A DNA stretch of 64,000 bases, taken from the NCBI RefSeq assembly GCF_003056055.1, contig NZ_PYFP01000001.1, positions 2,108,001 to 2,172,000 of the forward strand, written 5' to 3'. This DNA comes from Glaciimonas sp. PCH181. Lineage in GTDB: Bacteria > Pseudomonadota > Gammaproteobacteria > Burkholderiales > Burkholderiaceae_D. The number at the start of each line of letters is the position of its first letter. Position 1 is the first letter of the stretch. Below are positions 17,803-28,496 of this stretch, piece after piece. The notes under the pieces are model-generated. The model was not told the origin of the DNA, did no database searches, and saw only the letters and a list, made by a program, of their open reading frames with translations. The position numbers and the translations under genes are program-made.

Positions 17803-18873
17803 TCAAGCCACGATCAGCGTGGCGACAATTTTCTTTGCCGCCAGATAGTCTGCATTTTTTTGCAATGCTTCCCAGTCCGGCGCGGCACTCTGCGGCATCA
17901 GCGCAGCCAATCGTGCTGCGCTGGTATCAGCGGAGGCAGAGTTGGGAATGGTCAATCCGGACAGAAGTTGATCCGCTTTATCGGGAGAGTTACAGATCAT
18001 GACCACATCGCAACCGGCTGCCAATGCGGCATTCGCGCCATCTAGCACAGTACCGGCAGAACTAGCGCCAGCCATGCTTAAATCATCGCTAAAAATGACG
18101 CCGTTAAAGCCAATCTCTTCACGCAAAATAGTCAGCCATTTTTTTGAAAATCCGGCTGAATGCTTATCAACCTCAGGATAAATAACGTGGGCAGGCATCA
18201 CGGCCGACAAACTCATACCAAGCCAGTCGTAGGGCTTCACGTCCTCATCCATAATCTGCTGCAAGGTGCGCAGATCAAGAGGAATCGAGAGATGCGAATC
18301 GCCCTCGACAAAACCATGGCCTGGAAAATGTTTTCCGCAGTTTGCCATTCCGGCAAGCTTGAGGCCGTGGCTTAAACTCTTGGCCAACAAAGTGACGACA
18401 CGCGGATCGCGATGAAAGGCGCGTTCTCCAATCACCGTTGATCCGCCGAAATCGAGATCAAGCACCGGCGTGAAAGATAAATCGATACCACAGGCGCGCA
18501 ATTCCATCGCCAGTACAAAACCTACTGCTGTAGCCGCTTTTGTGGAGGCCAGTACATCGCTATCCCATAAATTACCGAGCAATCGCATTGCCGGTAATCG
18601 GGTAAAACCATCGGTTCTGAAGCGCTGCACGCGGCCGCCTTCGTGATCCACGGCGATGAGTATATTCGGTCTTGCTGCACGGATTGCCGCAGTTAATGCG
18701 GTCAGTTGTGCGCGGTCCTGAAAATTGCGCGTGAACAGGATGATACCGCCCGTCAACGGATGCTGAATCCGTCGAATATCTTCATCAGTCAGAGTGGTGC
18801 CGACGACGTCAAGCATGACTGGACCTAATTGTTGCAAATGCGCACTGCTGTTATTGGGGACGTGGTTATGCAT
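17803..18873 (-). CDS. nagZ: beta-N-acetylhexosaminidase
   Basis: This 356-residue family-3 glycoside hydrolase acts in the cytoplasm, removing N-acetylglucosamine from anhydro-muropeptides during peptidoglycan recycling. Visible signatures are DHEGGRVQRF near residue 75, KHFPGHGFVEGDSHLSIP with the catalytic His-Asp loop, and FSDDLSMAGA carrying the aspartate nucleophile. It follows acpS by 14 bp and pdxJ before that, a common betaproteobacterial order. In some bacteria this pathway links to AmpC induction. Confidence 0.95.
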   Translation of the reverse strand: MHNHVPNNSSAHLQQLGPVMLDVVGTTLTDEDIRRIQHPLTGGIILFTRNFQDRAQLTALTAAIRAARPNILIAVDHEGGRVQRFRTDGFTRLPAMRLLGNLWDSDVLASTKAATAVGFVLAMELRACGIDLSFTPVLDLDFGGSTVIGERAFHRDPRVVTLLAKSLSHGLKLAGMANCGKHFPGHGFVEGDSHLSIPLDLRTLQQIMDEDVKPYDWLGMSLSAVMPAHVIYPEVDKHSAGFSKKWLTILREEIGFNGVIFSDDLSMAGASSAGTVLDGANAALAAGCDVVMICNSPDKADQLLSGLTIPNSASADTSAARLAALMPQSAAPDWEALQKNADYLAAKKIVATLIVA

Positions 18874-18887
18874 ATTTAATGGGTTAA

Positions 18888-19280
18888 TTATATTTTCTCT
18901 ACGATGACAAAAGCGACAGCATACTCAACCTCATCGGTAATCGAGACCTGGGCGGTTAAACCATGCGCGAGCATGAATTCTTCTAACACACCGCTGGTGA
19001 CGACAATCGGCTTACCGCTGGGAGCGTTCAGTGTTTGCATCGCGCGCCAGGTCATCGGCATTCTCAGGCCAATCCCGATAGCTTTGGAAAAAGCTTCTTT
19101 TGCCGCAAAACGGGTCGCCAAAAATCGAATGCCGCGCGCTTCTATCTTAGTTTTTCGATGATGGTATTTCACCAGTTCCTGCGGCCCGAGAATTCTTTCC
19201 GCAAAGCGATCGCCATGACGCGACAGCGCTGCTTCAATACGCGGAATCTGGATGATGTCAGTGCCGATGCCATAAATCAT
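18888..19280 (-). CDS. acpS: holo-[acyl-carrier-protein] synthase
   Basis: This 130-residue enzyme attaches the 4'-phosphopantetheine arm of coenzyme A to the serine of acyl carrier protein. The start [16 protein letters not shown] contains the magnesium-binding Asp, and [17 protein letters not shown] contains the conserved Glu and Lys of the second motif. It is 10 bp after pdxJ and 14 bp before nagZ, so the three genes are probably cotranscribed. Its substrate AcpP is encoded at 34374-34613. Confidence 0.96.
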   Translation of the reverse strand: MIYGIGTDIIQIPRIEAALSRHGDRFAERILGPQELVKYHHRKTKIEARGIRFLATRFAAKEAFSKAIGIGLRMPMTWRAMQTLNAPSGKPIVVTSGVLEEFMLAHGLTAQVSITDEVEYAVAFVIVEKI

Positions 19281-19290
19281 AGGATTCTTT

Positions 19291-20052
19291 TTAAATTTTG
19301 TTCAGACGCGCTTTAACCATCAATGCTTTCATTTCACCAACGGCAGCTTTCCAACCGACAAACACTGCATGGGCAACAATCGCATGGCCGATATTTAACT
19401 CGGCAATATCAGGAATTGCAGCAATCGCCTGCGCGTTGGTGTAATGCAAACCATGACCGGCATTTACTTTTAGACCGCGCATGACGCCCTCTTGGACGGC
19501 GCGCTGAACGCGTTCCAGCTCGGCACGCTGCTCTTTTGGCGTGTGCGCTTCGGCATAGCGCCCGGTATGAAGTTCTATGACTGGCGCACCCATTTCAGCT
19601 GCGGCCTGAATTTGATCTGCATCAGGATCGATGAAAAGACTAACGCGGATTCCCTCGGCTTGCAATTGACGCACTGCGGCCTGGACTTGGGTGAAATATT
19701 TCACAACATCAAGACCGCCCTCCGTCGTTAATTCTTCCCGACGCTCTGGCACCAGACAAGAATCGTGGGGCTTAATTTTGCAGGAAAAATCAATCATTTC
19801 CTGGGTCACTGCAGACTCCAGATTCATCCGCGTGCGCAACAACGGACGAATAATTTCAACGTCCGCGTCCTTGATATGACGACGATCTTCGCGCAGATGC
19901 AAGGTAATCGCATCGGCACCGGCCTCCTCAGCTTCTAAGGCGGCGCGCAACGGGTCTGGATAGGTCGTGCCACGCGCATTGCGTAGTGTCGCAACGTGGT
20001 CGATATTGATGCCGAGGTCGATGACGGTGGGTGTGGGATTGAGATAGCTCAT
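19291..20052 (-). CDS. pdxJ: pyridoxine 5'-phosphate synthase
   Basis: The 253-residue enzyme condenses 1-deoxyxylulose 5-phosphate with 3-amino-2-oxopropyl phosphate to pyridoxine 5'-phosphate, the ring-closing step of vitamin B6 synthesis. The sequence [17 protein letters not shown] and [13 protein letters not shown] are signature stretches, and [16 protein letters not shown] closes the barrel. It normally follows recO directly; here a transporter gene lies between. Confidence 0.96.
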   Translation of the reverse strand: MSYLNPTPTVIDLGINIDHVATLRNARGTTYPDPLRAALEAEEAGADAITLHLREDRRHIKDADVEIIRPLLRTRMNLESAVTQEMIDFSCKIKPHDSCLVPERREELTTEGGLDVVKYFTQVQAAVRQLQAEGIRVSLFIDPDADQIQAAAEMGAPVIELHTGRYAEAHTPKEQRAELERVQRAVQEGVMRGLKVNAGHGLHYTNAQAIAAIPDIAELNIGHAIVAHAVFVGWKAAVGEMKALMVKARLNKI

Positions 20053-20268
20053 CAGATGTTGGTGTTGTAGATAAGTTTAAATTAAGGGATCAATTCGGCA
20101 ACAAGGTGAACAATTAAGTCGGCAAATAGTTGGCAATTACGCAGGCAAATAAGTTAGCAATAAACGCGCAAAAAAATGGAAAGAAGATTCAAAGGTACAC
20201 CTAGCGGCAAGTACTGTCATTTTTCGATCAATTTTTTGATGAATCTCTGATTTATTCGGTTGGCGTTA

Positions 20269-21513
20269 TCATTTACTTTGAGGCAACGAAGTTTGCACCG
20301 ATGAAGACGGCGTTGCGAGCGGCGTCGGGTTGATCGTGCCACCAGTTGGTGTTTGGGGAGCGGCGCGCGACCGCAATACGAACAACGCCAGCGCGCCCGC
20401 TAGCAGTCCCCAGAATGCCGCACCTATGCCTAATAATGAAACGCCCGAGGCGGTGACTAAAAAAGTAATTAATGCAGCTTCGCGCTGGCGATCGTTCGAC
20501 ATCGCTACCGTCAGTCCGCTGGCAATCGTGCCGAATAACGCTAATCCAGCGATTCCAAATACAAGTTCTTTTGGAAAAGCGGCGAAAAGTGCGCCTACCG
20601 TAGCGCCGAATATGCCTACCAACAGATAAAAAACACCTGCCACAACACCGGCCCAATAGCGTTTAGCCGGATCTTCATGGGCTTCTTTACCGGTACAAAT
20701 TGCGGCAGTAATCGCCGCCAGATTCAGCGCAAAACATCCAAACGGTGCCAGCACTAAATTAGTCAGCCCAGTCCAGGTGATCAGCGGTGAAATGGGCGTG
20801 TTATAACCAGAGGCACGTAACACCGCCACGCCGGGTGCATTTTGCGATGCCATGGTAACGACAAACAAGGGAATCCCGACGCCTATCAGCGTTGCCCAGG
20901 AAAATGTCGGCATCGTGAATACGGGCTTGGCAACGGCTAGATGAAAATTTTCGAAATGCAATAGACCCTGCGTTGCCGCCACTGCGACCCCGACTAGCAA
21001 GACGAGAATAATCGCGTAGCGCGGTATCCAGCGTTTGCATAAAAGGTAAACTACAAACATGGCGAAGACCAGCCAAAATTGCGATTGCATGGCAACAAAA
21101 ACATTCATACCGAAACGTACGAGTATGCCCGCCAGCATCGCCGCGGCAATCGATAGCGGAATTTTATCCATGACCCTCTCGAACCAGCCGGTCACGCCAA
21201 ATAATGTAATCAGCGCCGCAGAAAACAAAAAAGCGCCAATCGCGGCAGACATCGAGACACCCGCCAGACTGGTCACCAATAACGCTGCGCCTGGAGTTGA
21301 CCAGGCGGTGACGATGGGCGTTTTATAGCGCAATGACAAGCCTATGCACGTCACGCCCATGCCTATGCCAAGCGCTAACATCCATGAACTAATTTCTGCT
21401 GGCGTCGCCCCCGCAGCTGCGGCGGCTTGAAAAATGATGACTGCTGAACTGGTAATGCCGACCAATACTGTGACAAAACCGGCAGCCAGAGAAGACCATG
21501 AGAAATTTTTCAT
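20269..21513 (-). CDS. BenE-family benzoate/H+ symporter-like transporter
   Basis: This 414-residue membrane protein has about 12 hydrophobic segments. The start MKNFSWSSLAAGFVTVLVG fits BenE proteins; a longer in-frame start adds 15 basic residues and is less likely. Family-like stretches are SSAVIIFQAAAAAGATPAEISSW, TAWSTPGAALL and AAITAAICTGKEAHEDP (each split by short variable parts). BenE proteins import benzoate with protons, but members with other aromatic or uncertain substrates are common. The proline/threonine-rich C-terminal tail is soluble. It is flanked by 216-bp and 182-bp gaps within the normally tight recO-pdxJ junction, suggesting a lineage-specific insertion. Confidence 0.85.
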   Translation of the reverse strand: MKNFSWSSLAAGFVTVLVGITSSAVIIFQAAAAAGATPAEISSWMLALGIGMGVTCIGLSLRYKTPIVTAWSTPGAALLVTSLAGVSMSAAIGAFLFSAALITLFGVTGWFERVMDKIPLSIAAAMLAGILVRFGMNVFVAMQSQFWLVFAMFVVYLLCKRWIPRYAIILVLLVGVAVAATQGLLHFENFHLAVAKPVFTMPTFSWATLIGVGIPLFVVTMASQNAPGVAVLRASGYNTPISPLITWTGLTNLVLAPFGCFALNLAAITAAICTGKEAHEDPAKRYWAGVVAGVFYLLVGIFGATVGALFAAFPKELVFGIAGLALFGTIASGLTVAMSNDRQREAALITFLVTASGVSLLGIGAAFWGLLAGALALFVLRSRAAPQTPTGGTINPTPLATPSSSVQTSLPQSK

Positions 21514-21695
21514 TCGCTTTGTTTTCTTATAGGGACTTACGCAACATTGTTCTGGCAATAAACTTACTAAGGCTTGCGGAGATAGTTCGTACGTCGTTTC
21601 AACTAGCCGATAAATCAGTGCAGTCAGAGCGCTGATTCGAAGAACTTTTTCTCTAAGGGTTGGGGGTTACTCGTAGGAATAATTTTGCGCCCCTC

Positions 21696-22646
21696 TTACA
21701 ATTGCATCAAATCAATCAGTATCTGGCGCGTATTCAACGGCGCACCGCCCAAATGATAAGCGAGCAAAAAACGCATCAATACTTTGCTCTGCGCCTGCGT
21801 GTTCGGATCGCTGTAATCCTCCCGCGCCATGTCCAGCAACGTCTTGCCACTGACTGCGGGCCATTTATCTGACACGCGTGCCGCCCGTGGGCCGCGCTCA
21901 GGGTCAACTACATACATCAAACCCGGCTCGACCGGCTGCCGACTACTGGTGCAAATCGTAAAATCGCCGGAAACACCGGTTTCTTTGAGCAGCGCGCGTT
22001 CGAATTGACGCAAAACTATCGGGGCGGGTTCCTGATGTGCCAACTTGTTCAGCGTAGCAACGTAGTGATTAAATAAACTCGGATGCGGATCGTCACGAGC
22101 CAATAATTTGACCAACAACTCGTTAAGGTAAAAACCACATAATAATGCTGACTTTTCTAAAGGCAACATCCCGCCTACCCATTCGGCATCGGTTAATGTA
22201 CGGATTTCGGATTTTCCGCTCCAGCTCAGCGACAGGGGCTGAAAAGTTTGCAAGACGCCGCGCAATTTGGACAAGGGGCGCTTGGCACCTTTGGCAACTA
22301 GCGCGATACGGCCGTAATCACGGGTAAATACGTCCAGAATCAGACTGGTTTCACGATGGGGGTAACTATGCAGAACAAAGCCCGGTTGCGCCGCAATCCG
22401 TGAATCTACGGCTGCGCGCGAGCTACGTTTAACACTGCTTGCGGATGTTGAATTAGATGCGTTGGAAGCGGCCTTACTGCCTTTGGGAGCGGCAGCACTG
22501 CGAATAATAACTGGGGAAATAGGTAGTTGCTGATCGTCCTGATCAATCTCGGCGACGATGTGCATTTCAGAACTCAACACTGCGGACGGTTGGACCGCGG
22601 GTGCGGAAACTGCATCGATGGCCGCATCGACAGTGAGGGCATTCAT
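21696..22646 (-). CDS. recO: DNA repair protein RecO, with long N-terminal extension
   Basis: RecO works with RecF and RecR to load RecA on SSB-coated single-stranded DNA. The recognisable RecO part begins at about residue 87 with [20 protein letters not shown], the OB-fold, followed by [13 protein letters not shown] and the helical half. The first 86 residues are Ala/Ser-rich with no recognised domain and are absent from E. coli RecO. I start at MNALTV (22646), just after the era stop codon at 22654; a start at 22688 overlapping era is possible. The typical zinc-finger cysteines of some RecO proteins are not evident. Confidence 0.9.
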   Translation of the reverse strand: MNALTVDAAIDAVSAPAVQPSAVLSSEMHIVAEIDQDDQQLPISPVIIRSAAAPKGSKAASNASNSTSASSVKRSSRAAVDSRIAAQPGFVLHSYPHRETSLILDVFTRDYGRIALVAKGAKRPLSKLRGVLQTFQPLSLSWSGKSEIRTLTDAEWVGGMLPLEKSALLCGFYLNELLVKLLARDDPHPSLFNHYVATLNKLAHQEPAPIVLRQFERALLKETGVSGDFTICTSSRQPVEPGLMYVVDPERGPRAARVSDKWPAVSGKTLLDMAREDYSDPNTQAQSKVLMRFLLAYHLGGAPLNTRQILIDLMQL

Positions 22647-22653
22647 GTTGGCT

Positions 22654-23565
22654 TTATTCGTAACCGTAGGCGCGTAATCCGGCTTCATTATCGGCCCAGC
22701 CGGATTTTACTTTGACCCAAATTTCCAAATAAACCGGACCGCCGAACAGACGCTCCATATCCAGTCGAGATTGTGTCGAAATATCTTTCAGACGTGCGCC
22801 CTTTTGACCGATGACCATTGATTTATGCGTATTGCGCTCAACCAGAATCGCAGCAAATACGCGTCGCAAATCACCCTCAATTTCAAATTTTTCGATCAGC
22901 ACTGTGCTGGTATACGGCAATTCATCGCCAACAAACCGAAACAATTTTTCACGAACGATTTCAGCTGCTAAAAACTTCTCACTACGATCGGTAATATCGT
23001 CCTCACCGAACATAGGTGGATTTTGCGGCAGATATTTGCGTGTTTCGTCCTGCAAATTTTCTAGCTGAAAACGTAATTTTGCCGATACCGGGACGACTGC
23101 AGCGAAATCGCGTAATGCCGCAATTTTTTGCGCAAACGGCAGCAATACGGCTTTGTCTTTGACCCGATCAGATTTATTGATCACTAAAATGCACGGCACG
23201 TTAGTCGGCAACAGCTCAAGGACTTGTTGATCGGCTGGCCCAAAAGTACCCGCCTCGATCACAAATAAGATAACGTCCGACGCGGTCAAAGTTGTCGTTA
23301 CGGTGCGGTTCAGCGTTTTGTTTAGCGCGTTGGAATGACGCGTCTGAAAACCGGGCGTATCAACATACACAAACTGCGTGTCCGGCAAAGTTTGAATGCC
23401 GGTGATGCGGTGACGCGTAGTTTGCGCCTTGCGTGAAGTAATGCTCACTTTTGCACCGATAAGCTCGTTCATCAACGTCGATTTACCGACGTTGGGACGG
23501 CCTACAATGGCAATGTAGCCGCAACGAAAATCAGTTGCGGGAGCCTGGGATACGGAATCTGTCAT
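22654..23565 (-). CDS. era: GTPase Era
   Basis: Era is a 303-residue GTPase that binds 16S rRNA near its 3' end and helps mature the 30S subunit. G1 is [10 protein letters not shown]2 around TTRHRITG, G3 DTPGF, G4 NKSD, and the C-terminal KH domain carries [17 protein letters not shown]. It sits between rnc and recO in the standard order. Length is typical. Confidence 0.97.
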   Translation of the reverse strand: MTDSVSQAPATDFRCGYIAIVGRPNVGKSTLMNELIGAKVSITSRKAQTTRHRITGIQTLPDTQFVYVDTPGFQTRHSNALNKTLNRTVTTTLTASDVILFVIEAGTFGPADQQVLELLPTNVPCILVINKSDRVKDKAVLLPFAQKIAALRDFAAVVPVSAKLRFQLENLQDETRKYLPQNPPMFGEDDITDRSEKFLAAEIVREKLFRFVGDELPYTSTVLIEKFEIEGDLRRVFAAILVERNTHKSMVIGQKGARLKDISTQSRLDMERLFGGPVYLEIWVKVKSGWADNEAGLRAYGYE

Positions 23566-23610
23566 GCGGTTGTCGATTTACTCGCGGTAAGGGGTGATGT
23601 TTTGGGGTTG

Positions 23611-24624
23611 CTAATGACGCGCAGCGATAATAACTTTAGGCGTTGTCGCTGCCACCTCTGTAGATGGCGTCGCTGTCGCGGCTTTGGTCGTGCCCGTGGA
23701 ATTAGCAGCGACGGGCACAGTCTGCGTTTCGGACTCAGCAATACTGCGCGCCGCGCCAGATGCCAATGATGCGGCCTTAGCAGAATGTGCTGCATGCTTC
23801 GCTGTTTCACTTTTACTACTGTCCTTAACCGATGGCTGCTTCACTGCGCGGACTTCTTCGGCAGGCGCATCGGGCTGGATCGTCGCTATTCCGGCAAGTT
23901 TTAATTGCGAGGTGCGGGGCTTACTTTTACGCGCCGCTCCCGGTGCTTTTACGAAAGCCAACTGGACTGCTTCCAGTGCTAATTTTGCCGCTGCCTGTTC
24001 GCCTGCGCGACGGCTGCCGCCTGTACCGAATACCTGAATTTCTAATTTGGGCACCAGGCATTCAATTTCAAATTCCTGATTGTGCGCCGCGCCATGCGTA
24101 GCGACCACATTGTATTGCGGCAGCGCTATTTTTTTTCCCTGCAGGTATTCCTGCAACAGCGTTTTGGCGTCTTTGCCCAATGTCTTTGGATCGACTGTAT
24201 CCAAAATCGGGATATACAGCGAGCGAATAACATCGCGTGCAACGTTAAAACCAGCATCAAGGAAGATGGCGCCAAACAATGCTTCCAGCGTATCTGCCAG
24301 AATCGACGGACGGCGGAAACCACCGGACTTCAGTTCACCTTCGCCCAAACGTAAAAATTGCGACAACTCAAGACGTTGCGCAATTTCATATAAAGATTGT
24401 TGTTTAACCAAATTTGCACGTACCCGCGACAAATCACCTTCGTCAATCTTGCTGTAGCGGTCAAACAGTAATGAGGCAACGACGCAATTCAATATCGAAT
24501 CGCCTAAGAACTCTAGCCGTTCATTATGCAAAGTGCTGTGGCTACGATGCGTCAAGGCCTGCTGCAACAACGTAGCGTCCTTGAAGAGGTGGCCTAGCCG
24601 ATTTTGCAATAATATTACGTCCAT
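23611..24624 (-). CDS. rnc: ribonuclease III, with long C-terminal tail
   Basis: RNase III cuts double-stranded RNA in rRNA processing and mRNA control. The catalytic signature [10 protein letters not shown] is at 34-43, with further conserved acids in [17 protein letters not shown] (107-123). A dsRNA-binding domain spans about 153-222. Residues beyond about 228 form a 110-residue Ala/Thr/Ser/Lys-rich tail without a known fold; E. coli RNase III ends at 226. Extended RNase III tails occur in other Burkholderiales. It follows the DUF4845 gene by 20 bp. Confidence 0.95.
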   Translation of the reverse strand: MDVILLQNRLGHLFKDATLLQQALTHRSHSTLHNERLEFLGDSILNCVVASLLFDRYSKIDEGDLSRVRANLVKQQSLYEIAQRLELSQFLRLGEGELKSGGFRRPSILADTLEALFGAIFLDAGFNVARDVIRSLYIPILDTVDPKTLGKDAKTLLQEYLQGKKIALPQYNVVATHGAAHNQEFEIECLVPKLEIQVFGTGGSRRAGEQAAAKLALEAVQLAFVKAPGAARKSKPRTSQLKLAGIATIQPDAPAEEVRAVKQPSVKDSSKSETAKHAAHSAKAASLASGAARSIAESETQTVPVAANSTGTTKAATATPSTEVAATTPKVIIAARH

Positions 24625-24644
24625 TGGGTATGTGACTTACTCCA

Positions 24645-25037
24645 TCAATCGATGGTTTTTTTACTAGATAAGGTGGCGGTTGTACCAGAGTAGTCAATCA
24701 ATAAACTGACGGCTGCAACAAGCGGAATTTTTTTCTGATACGCAAAACTGATTTCGACATCATCGCCGTTTTTCGTGATGCCCAGATCTTTGCCCTGTAT
24801 GACATCGATATAGCCAACCTCCGCCTGACGATCAAATGCATACCGCATTTCTGCGACAGTCCCACCTTTTAACTTAACCGCGGAAATCGCTTTCTTGACG
24901 GATGTATATTCAATAACTGTTGGAACGACTTTTGCGGCAATCATCGCAATAAATCCAAGAATCGCGACCCAAAAAATTAAACCAAACAACGTAATACCCT
25001 GTTGCTGCTTCCACGATTTCCTGGAAATTCTGCTCAT
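24645..25037 (-). CDS. DUF4845 single-pass membrane protein
   Basis: This 130-residue protein is regularly encoded between lepB and rnc in betaproteobacteria and belongs to the DUF4845 family. The N-terminus QQGITLFGLIFWVAILGF is a single membrane segment that resembles a prepilin leader but lacks the usual Glu at +5. The rest, with VIEYTSVKKAISAVK, is predicted periplasmic. Function is unknown; the conserved neighbourhood suggests a link to export or RNA processing, which is only inference. Confidence 0.85.
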   Translation of the reverse strand: MSRISRKSWKQQQGITLFGLIFWVAILGFIAMIAAKVVPTVIEYTSVKKAISAVKLKGGTVAEMRYAFDRQAEVGYIDVIQGKDLGITKNGDDVEISFAYQKKIPLVAAVSLLIDYSGTTATLSSKKTID

Positions 25038-25070
25038 TCACCAGCTCTCCGTCTTGGTTCTTGGACCATT

Positions 25071-25988
25071 TTAGTTAAAAAATGTGCCAATACGCTTCAA
25101 ATTACCTAGGTTCATCCAGACCAAAAATGCTTTTCCGACAATATTTTGATCCGGTACAAAACCCCAGTAACGACTATCTTCGCTGTTATCCCGATTATCC
25201 CCCATCATGAAATACTGTCCAGTCGGAACTGTGCAGGCGAAGCCATCCGGGTTGTAAGAGCAATTTTCTTTATAGGGAAAATCCTGAACGCCGCTTAAAT
25301 TAATTGTGGACGCTTGATCCACCACTGCAATTTTATGCGGCACACCAGCCATATTTTCTTCAAACTGCTTGGAGTAGCTTAAGCTATCTTCATTTAAATA
25401 ATCAGGCAAAGGCGCATAGGTAAGCGGCGTTCCATTGACGCTTAAGCGCTTGTTTTTGTACACTATTTTATCACCGGGAACGCCAATAACACGTTTGATG
25501 TAGTCTAACGACAGATCTTTAGGGTACTTGAACACCATCACATCGCCGCGTTGCGGATTGCTTATGTCGATCACTTTTTTATTGAGGATGGGCAAACGTA
25601 TGCCATAGGTAAACTTATTTACCAGTATCAAGTCCCCGACCAGCAATGTCGGCACCATCGAACTGGATGGGATTTTAAATGGCTCATACAGAAATGAACG
25701 CAAGAAAAACACCATCGCGATAACCGGGAAAAAACTACCGGAATACTCAACCCAGGTTGGCTGACGCAGTATGTTGGCCTCAAGCTCAGCACGGCCACTA
25801 CTCTCAAGTTTAATACCTTCTGCACGTAATTTAACGTTACGGGCATCAAAGGCGGCTAGCGCCGCATCGGCTTTGGCGCGTCGTTGCGCACGCAAGTAAA
25901 ACCGATCCAAAAACCAAATAATTCCTGTTACGACCATCAACACGAACAGAATTAACGCGAAATTTCCTAAAATTGATTGCAATGTCAT
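25071..25988 (-). CDS. lepB: signal peptidase I
   Basis: The 305-residue enzyme removes signal peptides from exported proteins at the outer face of the inner membrane. Two membrane segments lie near residues 8-28 and 85-100. The catalytic serine is Ser110 in PSSSMVPTL and the general-base lysine is Lys165 in [11 protein letters not shown]. The [17 protein letters not shown] box E is intact. Its start overlaps the end of lepA by 4 bp, so the two are translationally coupled as in E. coli. Confidence 0.97.
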   Translation of the reverse strand: MTLQSILGNFALILFVLMVVTGIIWFLDRFYLRAQRRAKADAALAAFDARNVKLRAEGIKLESSGRAELEANILRQPTWVEYSGSFFPVIAMVFFLRSFLYEPFKIPSSSMVPTLLVGDLILVNKFTYGIRLPILNKKVIDISNPQRGDVMVFKYPKDLSLDYIKRVIGVPGDKIVYKNKRLSVNGTPLTYAPLPDYLNEDSLSYSKQFEENMAGVPHKIAVVDQASTINLSGVQDFPYKENCSYNPDGFACTVPTGQYFMMGDNRDNSEDSRYWGFVPDQNIVGKAFLVWMNLGNLKRIGTFFN

Positions 25989-27778
25989 TTGTCATCCACT
26001 TGTAAAATTGCGAGGAATGCTTCTTGTGGAATTTCCACAGAGCCAACCTGCTTCATGCGTTTCTTACCTGCTTTTTGCTTCTCTAGCAATTTGCGCTTAC
26101 GACTAATGTCGCCGCCATAGCATTTCGCCAAGACGTTTTTACGCAGTGCTTTAACATTTTCACGCGAAATAATATTGACGCCAATTGCCGCTTGAATCGC
26201 CACATCAAACATCTGACGAGGAATCAATTCACGCATCTTGGCAGCCACTGCACGACCCCGATAATTACTATTGGATCGATGCACGATAATCGCCAAAGCA
26301 TCGACTCTTTCGCTATTAATCAGCATATCGACTTTGACCACATCAGCTGAACGGTATTCCTTAAATTCGTAATCCATCGACGCATAACCACGCGAAGTTG
26401 ATTTCAGACGATCAAAGAAATCCAGTACGATTTCGGCCATCGGCATTTCATAAATTAACTTAACTTGCTTGCCATGATAATTCATGTCGATTTGCACACC
26501 GCGCTTAGAGGTGCATAGCGTGATCACTGCACCGACGTATTCCTGAGGCATGTACAAATTTACGGTAACAATCGGCTCACGAATTTCTTCGATCTTGCTC
26601 GGTTCCGGCATTTTTGACGGATTGTCGACCATGAGGATAGAGCCATCACGCAATACGACTTCGTAGATGACGGTCGGCGCAGTGGTAATCAAGTCCATAT
26701 CGAACTCACGCTCGAGTCGCTCCTGCACGATTTCCATGTGCAGCAGACCTAAAAAACCACAGCGAAAGCCAAAGCCCAGCGCCTGTGACACTTCCGGCTC
26801 ATATTGCAATGCGGCGTCGTTAAGCTTCAGCTTTTCGAGCGAGTCACGCAGCGCATCATATTGATTTGATTCGACTGGGAACAAACCAGCGAAAACCTGG
26901 GGCTGAACTTCTTTAAAACCAGGCAATGCTTCTGTGGCTGGCCGGTTTGCTAGCGTCACAGTATCACCGACCTTGGCTGCCTTCAGTTCTTTAATACCGG
27001 CAATGATGAAGCCCACCTGCCCGGCAGACAATGTTTCGCGGACCTGCAATTTCGGTGTAAATACCCCGATGCTTTCAGTCAGATGTTGCGAACCCGCAGC
27101 CATCAATTGAATTTTGTCTTTAGGACGCAAAGTACCGTTAACGATACGCACCAGCATGACTACGCCAACGTAATTATCGAACCAGGAGTCGACGATTAAG
27201 GCTTGCAGAGGCGCATCTACATTGCCCTTCGGCGCAGGCACGCGGACAATGATGGTTTCCAGAATTTCACGGACACCCAGACCAGTTTTGGCCGAACATT
27301 GGACTGCATCTGTGGCATCAATACCGATGACATCTTCGATTTCAGACTTGGCGTTCTCTGGATCAGCGGAAGGTAAGTCAATCTTATTAAGAACAGGTAC
27401 GACTTCCAGACCGAGGTCGAGCGCGGTATAACAATTGGCTACGGTTTGCGCTTCTACGCCCTGTGATGCATCAACGACCAATAACGCACCTTCGCAGGCA
27501 GACAGCGAGCGACTTACTTCGTAGCTAAAATCGACGTGTCCCGGCGTATCAATCAGGTTCAGATTATAGATTTGTCCGTCTAACGCTTTATAGGATAGCG
27601 CAGCAGTTTGTGCCTTGATGGTGATACCACGTTCGCGCTCAATATCCATTGAGTCAAGTACCTGGGCCTCCATTTCACGATCAGACAAGCCGCCACAAAA
27701 CTGAATGATACGATCAGCCAAAGTAGATTTACCGTGGTCAATGTGGGCAATGATGGAAAAATTACGAATGTTGTTCAT
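25985..27778 (-). CDS. lepA: elongation factor 4 (LepA)
   Basis: The 597-residue ribosomal GTPase has G1 [10 protein letters not shown]3 DTPGH and G4 NKID motifs, EF-G-like domains II, III and V, and the LepA-specific C-terminal domain ending [20 protein letters not shown] (split by family variation). It acts on stalled or initiating ribosomes. The canonical start [14 protein letters not shown] is 27 bases after an intrinsic-terminator structure, so its expression may depend on read-through. It is the first gene before lepB. Confidence 0.97.
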   Translation of the reverse strand: MNNIRNFSIIAHIDHGKSTLADRIIQFCGGLSDREMEAQVLDSMDIERERGITIKAQTAALSYKALDGQIYNLNLIDTPGHVDFSYEVSRSLSACEGALLVVDASQGVEAQTVANCYTALDLGLEVVPVLNKIDLPSADPENAKSEIEDVIGIDATDAVQCSAKTGLGVREILETIIVRVPAPKGNVDAPLQALIVDSWFDNYVGVVMLVRIVNGTLRPKDKIQLMAAGSQHLTESIGVFTPKLQVRETLSAGQVGFIIAGIKELKAAKVGDTVTLANRPATEALPGFKEVQPQVFAGLFPVESNQYDALRDSLEKLKLNDAALQYEPEVSQALGFGFRCGFLGLLHMEIVQERLEREFDMDLITTAPTVIYEVVLRDGSILMVDNPSKMPEPSKIEEIREPIVTVNLYMPQEYVGAVITLCTSKRGVQIDMNYHGKQVKLIYEMPMAEIVLDFFDRLKSTSRGYASMDYEFKEYRSADVVKVDMLINSERVDALAIIVHRSNSNYRGRAVAAKMRELIPRQMFDVAIQAAIGVNIISRENVKALRKNVLAKCYGGDISRKRKLLEKQKAGKKRMKQVGSVEIPQEAFLAILQVDDK

Positions 27779-28117
27779 TAATGTTCGTCGAGGTGATGCA
27801 ATTACAAAAAAAGCGCTCAGAGCCGGGCTGTTGTCGCCCAGGCGAGCGCCTTCTATGACAGGTTATTCAATGGCGCCATTTTACCGGATTTCAGAGGGGA
27901 AAGCCGACAAATCAGACGGGGTCACGTTCTAGCTGACCCAATAGCAATAAACCACGCTCTAATATATGCCAACAGGTTTGCTTTCTACTTAAGCCAAACC
28001 CTATAAAACGTCGTTGTCCCGGCAATCCATACGATATGAAGTTCACATCCACAAGATTAAAGCGGAGCAACGTAAATACTTGAAAGTCACCACTTATATT
28101 GATGACTTAACCGATAA
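27779..28117. other. lepA leader/intergenic region
   Basis: No gene is supported between the glutaredoxin-like gene and lepA. The stretch ends in a GC-rich hairpin with seven U on the lepA strand (27806-27849). The remainder, about 260 bases, has no clear feature beyond being a possible promoter and leader for lepA-lepB. Confidence 0.5.
27806..27849 (-). terminator. intrinsic terminator or attenuator directly upstream of lepA
   Basis: On the minus strand GCGCTC-GCC-(T)-GGGC pairs with GCCC-GGC-(TCT)-GAGCGC around a 7-base loop, 13 pairs in all, then seven T. The lepA ATG is only 27 bases further on. It may end the glutaredoxin transcript, but there is little room for a separate lepA promoter after it. 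A lone TGTAAT at 27806-27801 has no matching -35. Confidence 0.75.
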
Positions 28118-28399
28118 TTATGTTATCAAAAAAGCTTTTACCTGTAGGACATCTAAAAAATAGTGACATAACTGTACCGGCGATTGCCCTTCTTTCTGGC
28201 CGATCAGCACCGGGACCAATTCGTCATAAAAGGCGACCAATTCTTGATCACTATCAACATCGACTTGCTTGATCTCATATTTGCCATGAAACAAACCGTT
28301 TGCCTGCTCATCTGTGCAAAGCGCCAGCAACGCCTGGAACATATCGTCGCATAAATGACAATAAGAACGTCCATATAACGTAAAGTCGATTTTTGACAT
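28118..28399 (-). CDS. glutaredoxin-like protein (DUF836 family)
   Basis: This 93-residue protein starts MSKIDFTLYGRSYCHLCDDM; the CHLC redox pair at about residues 14-17 and the thioredoxin-like fold point to the glutaredoxin 2-like/DUF836 family. The start at 28399 is preferred because the conserved first strand begins there. It lies between mucD and lepA, as in related betaproteobacteria. A cytoplasmic thiol-disulfide role is likely, with an unknown partner. Confidence 0.8.
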   Translation of the reverse strand: MSKIDFTLYGRSYCHLCDDMFQALLALCTDEQANGLFHGKYEIKQVDVDSDQELVAFYDELVPVLIGQKEGQSPVQLCHYFLDVLQVKAFLIT

Positions 28400-28496
28400 A
28401 AATAACTCACCGCACATTTATTCTGCCGATGGAGGCTAGGAAGATCATCCTTCGCCTTACAAACATGCACGTGGAAATAATAAATACATAAAATAA

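Noticed and set aside
23562..23810. 82-residue frame overlapping the end of rnc
   Set aside because: It is a shadow of the Ala-rich rnc tail in another frame with unlikely composition (Arg/Leu/His runs).
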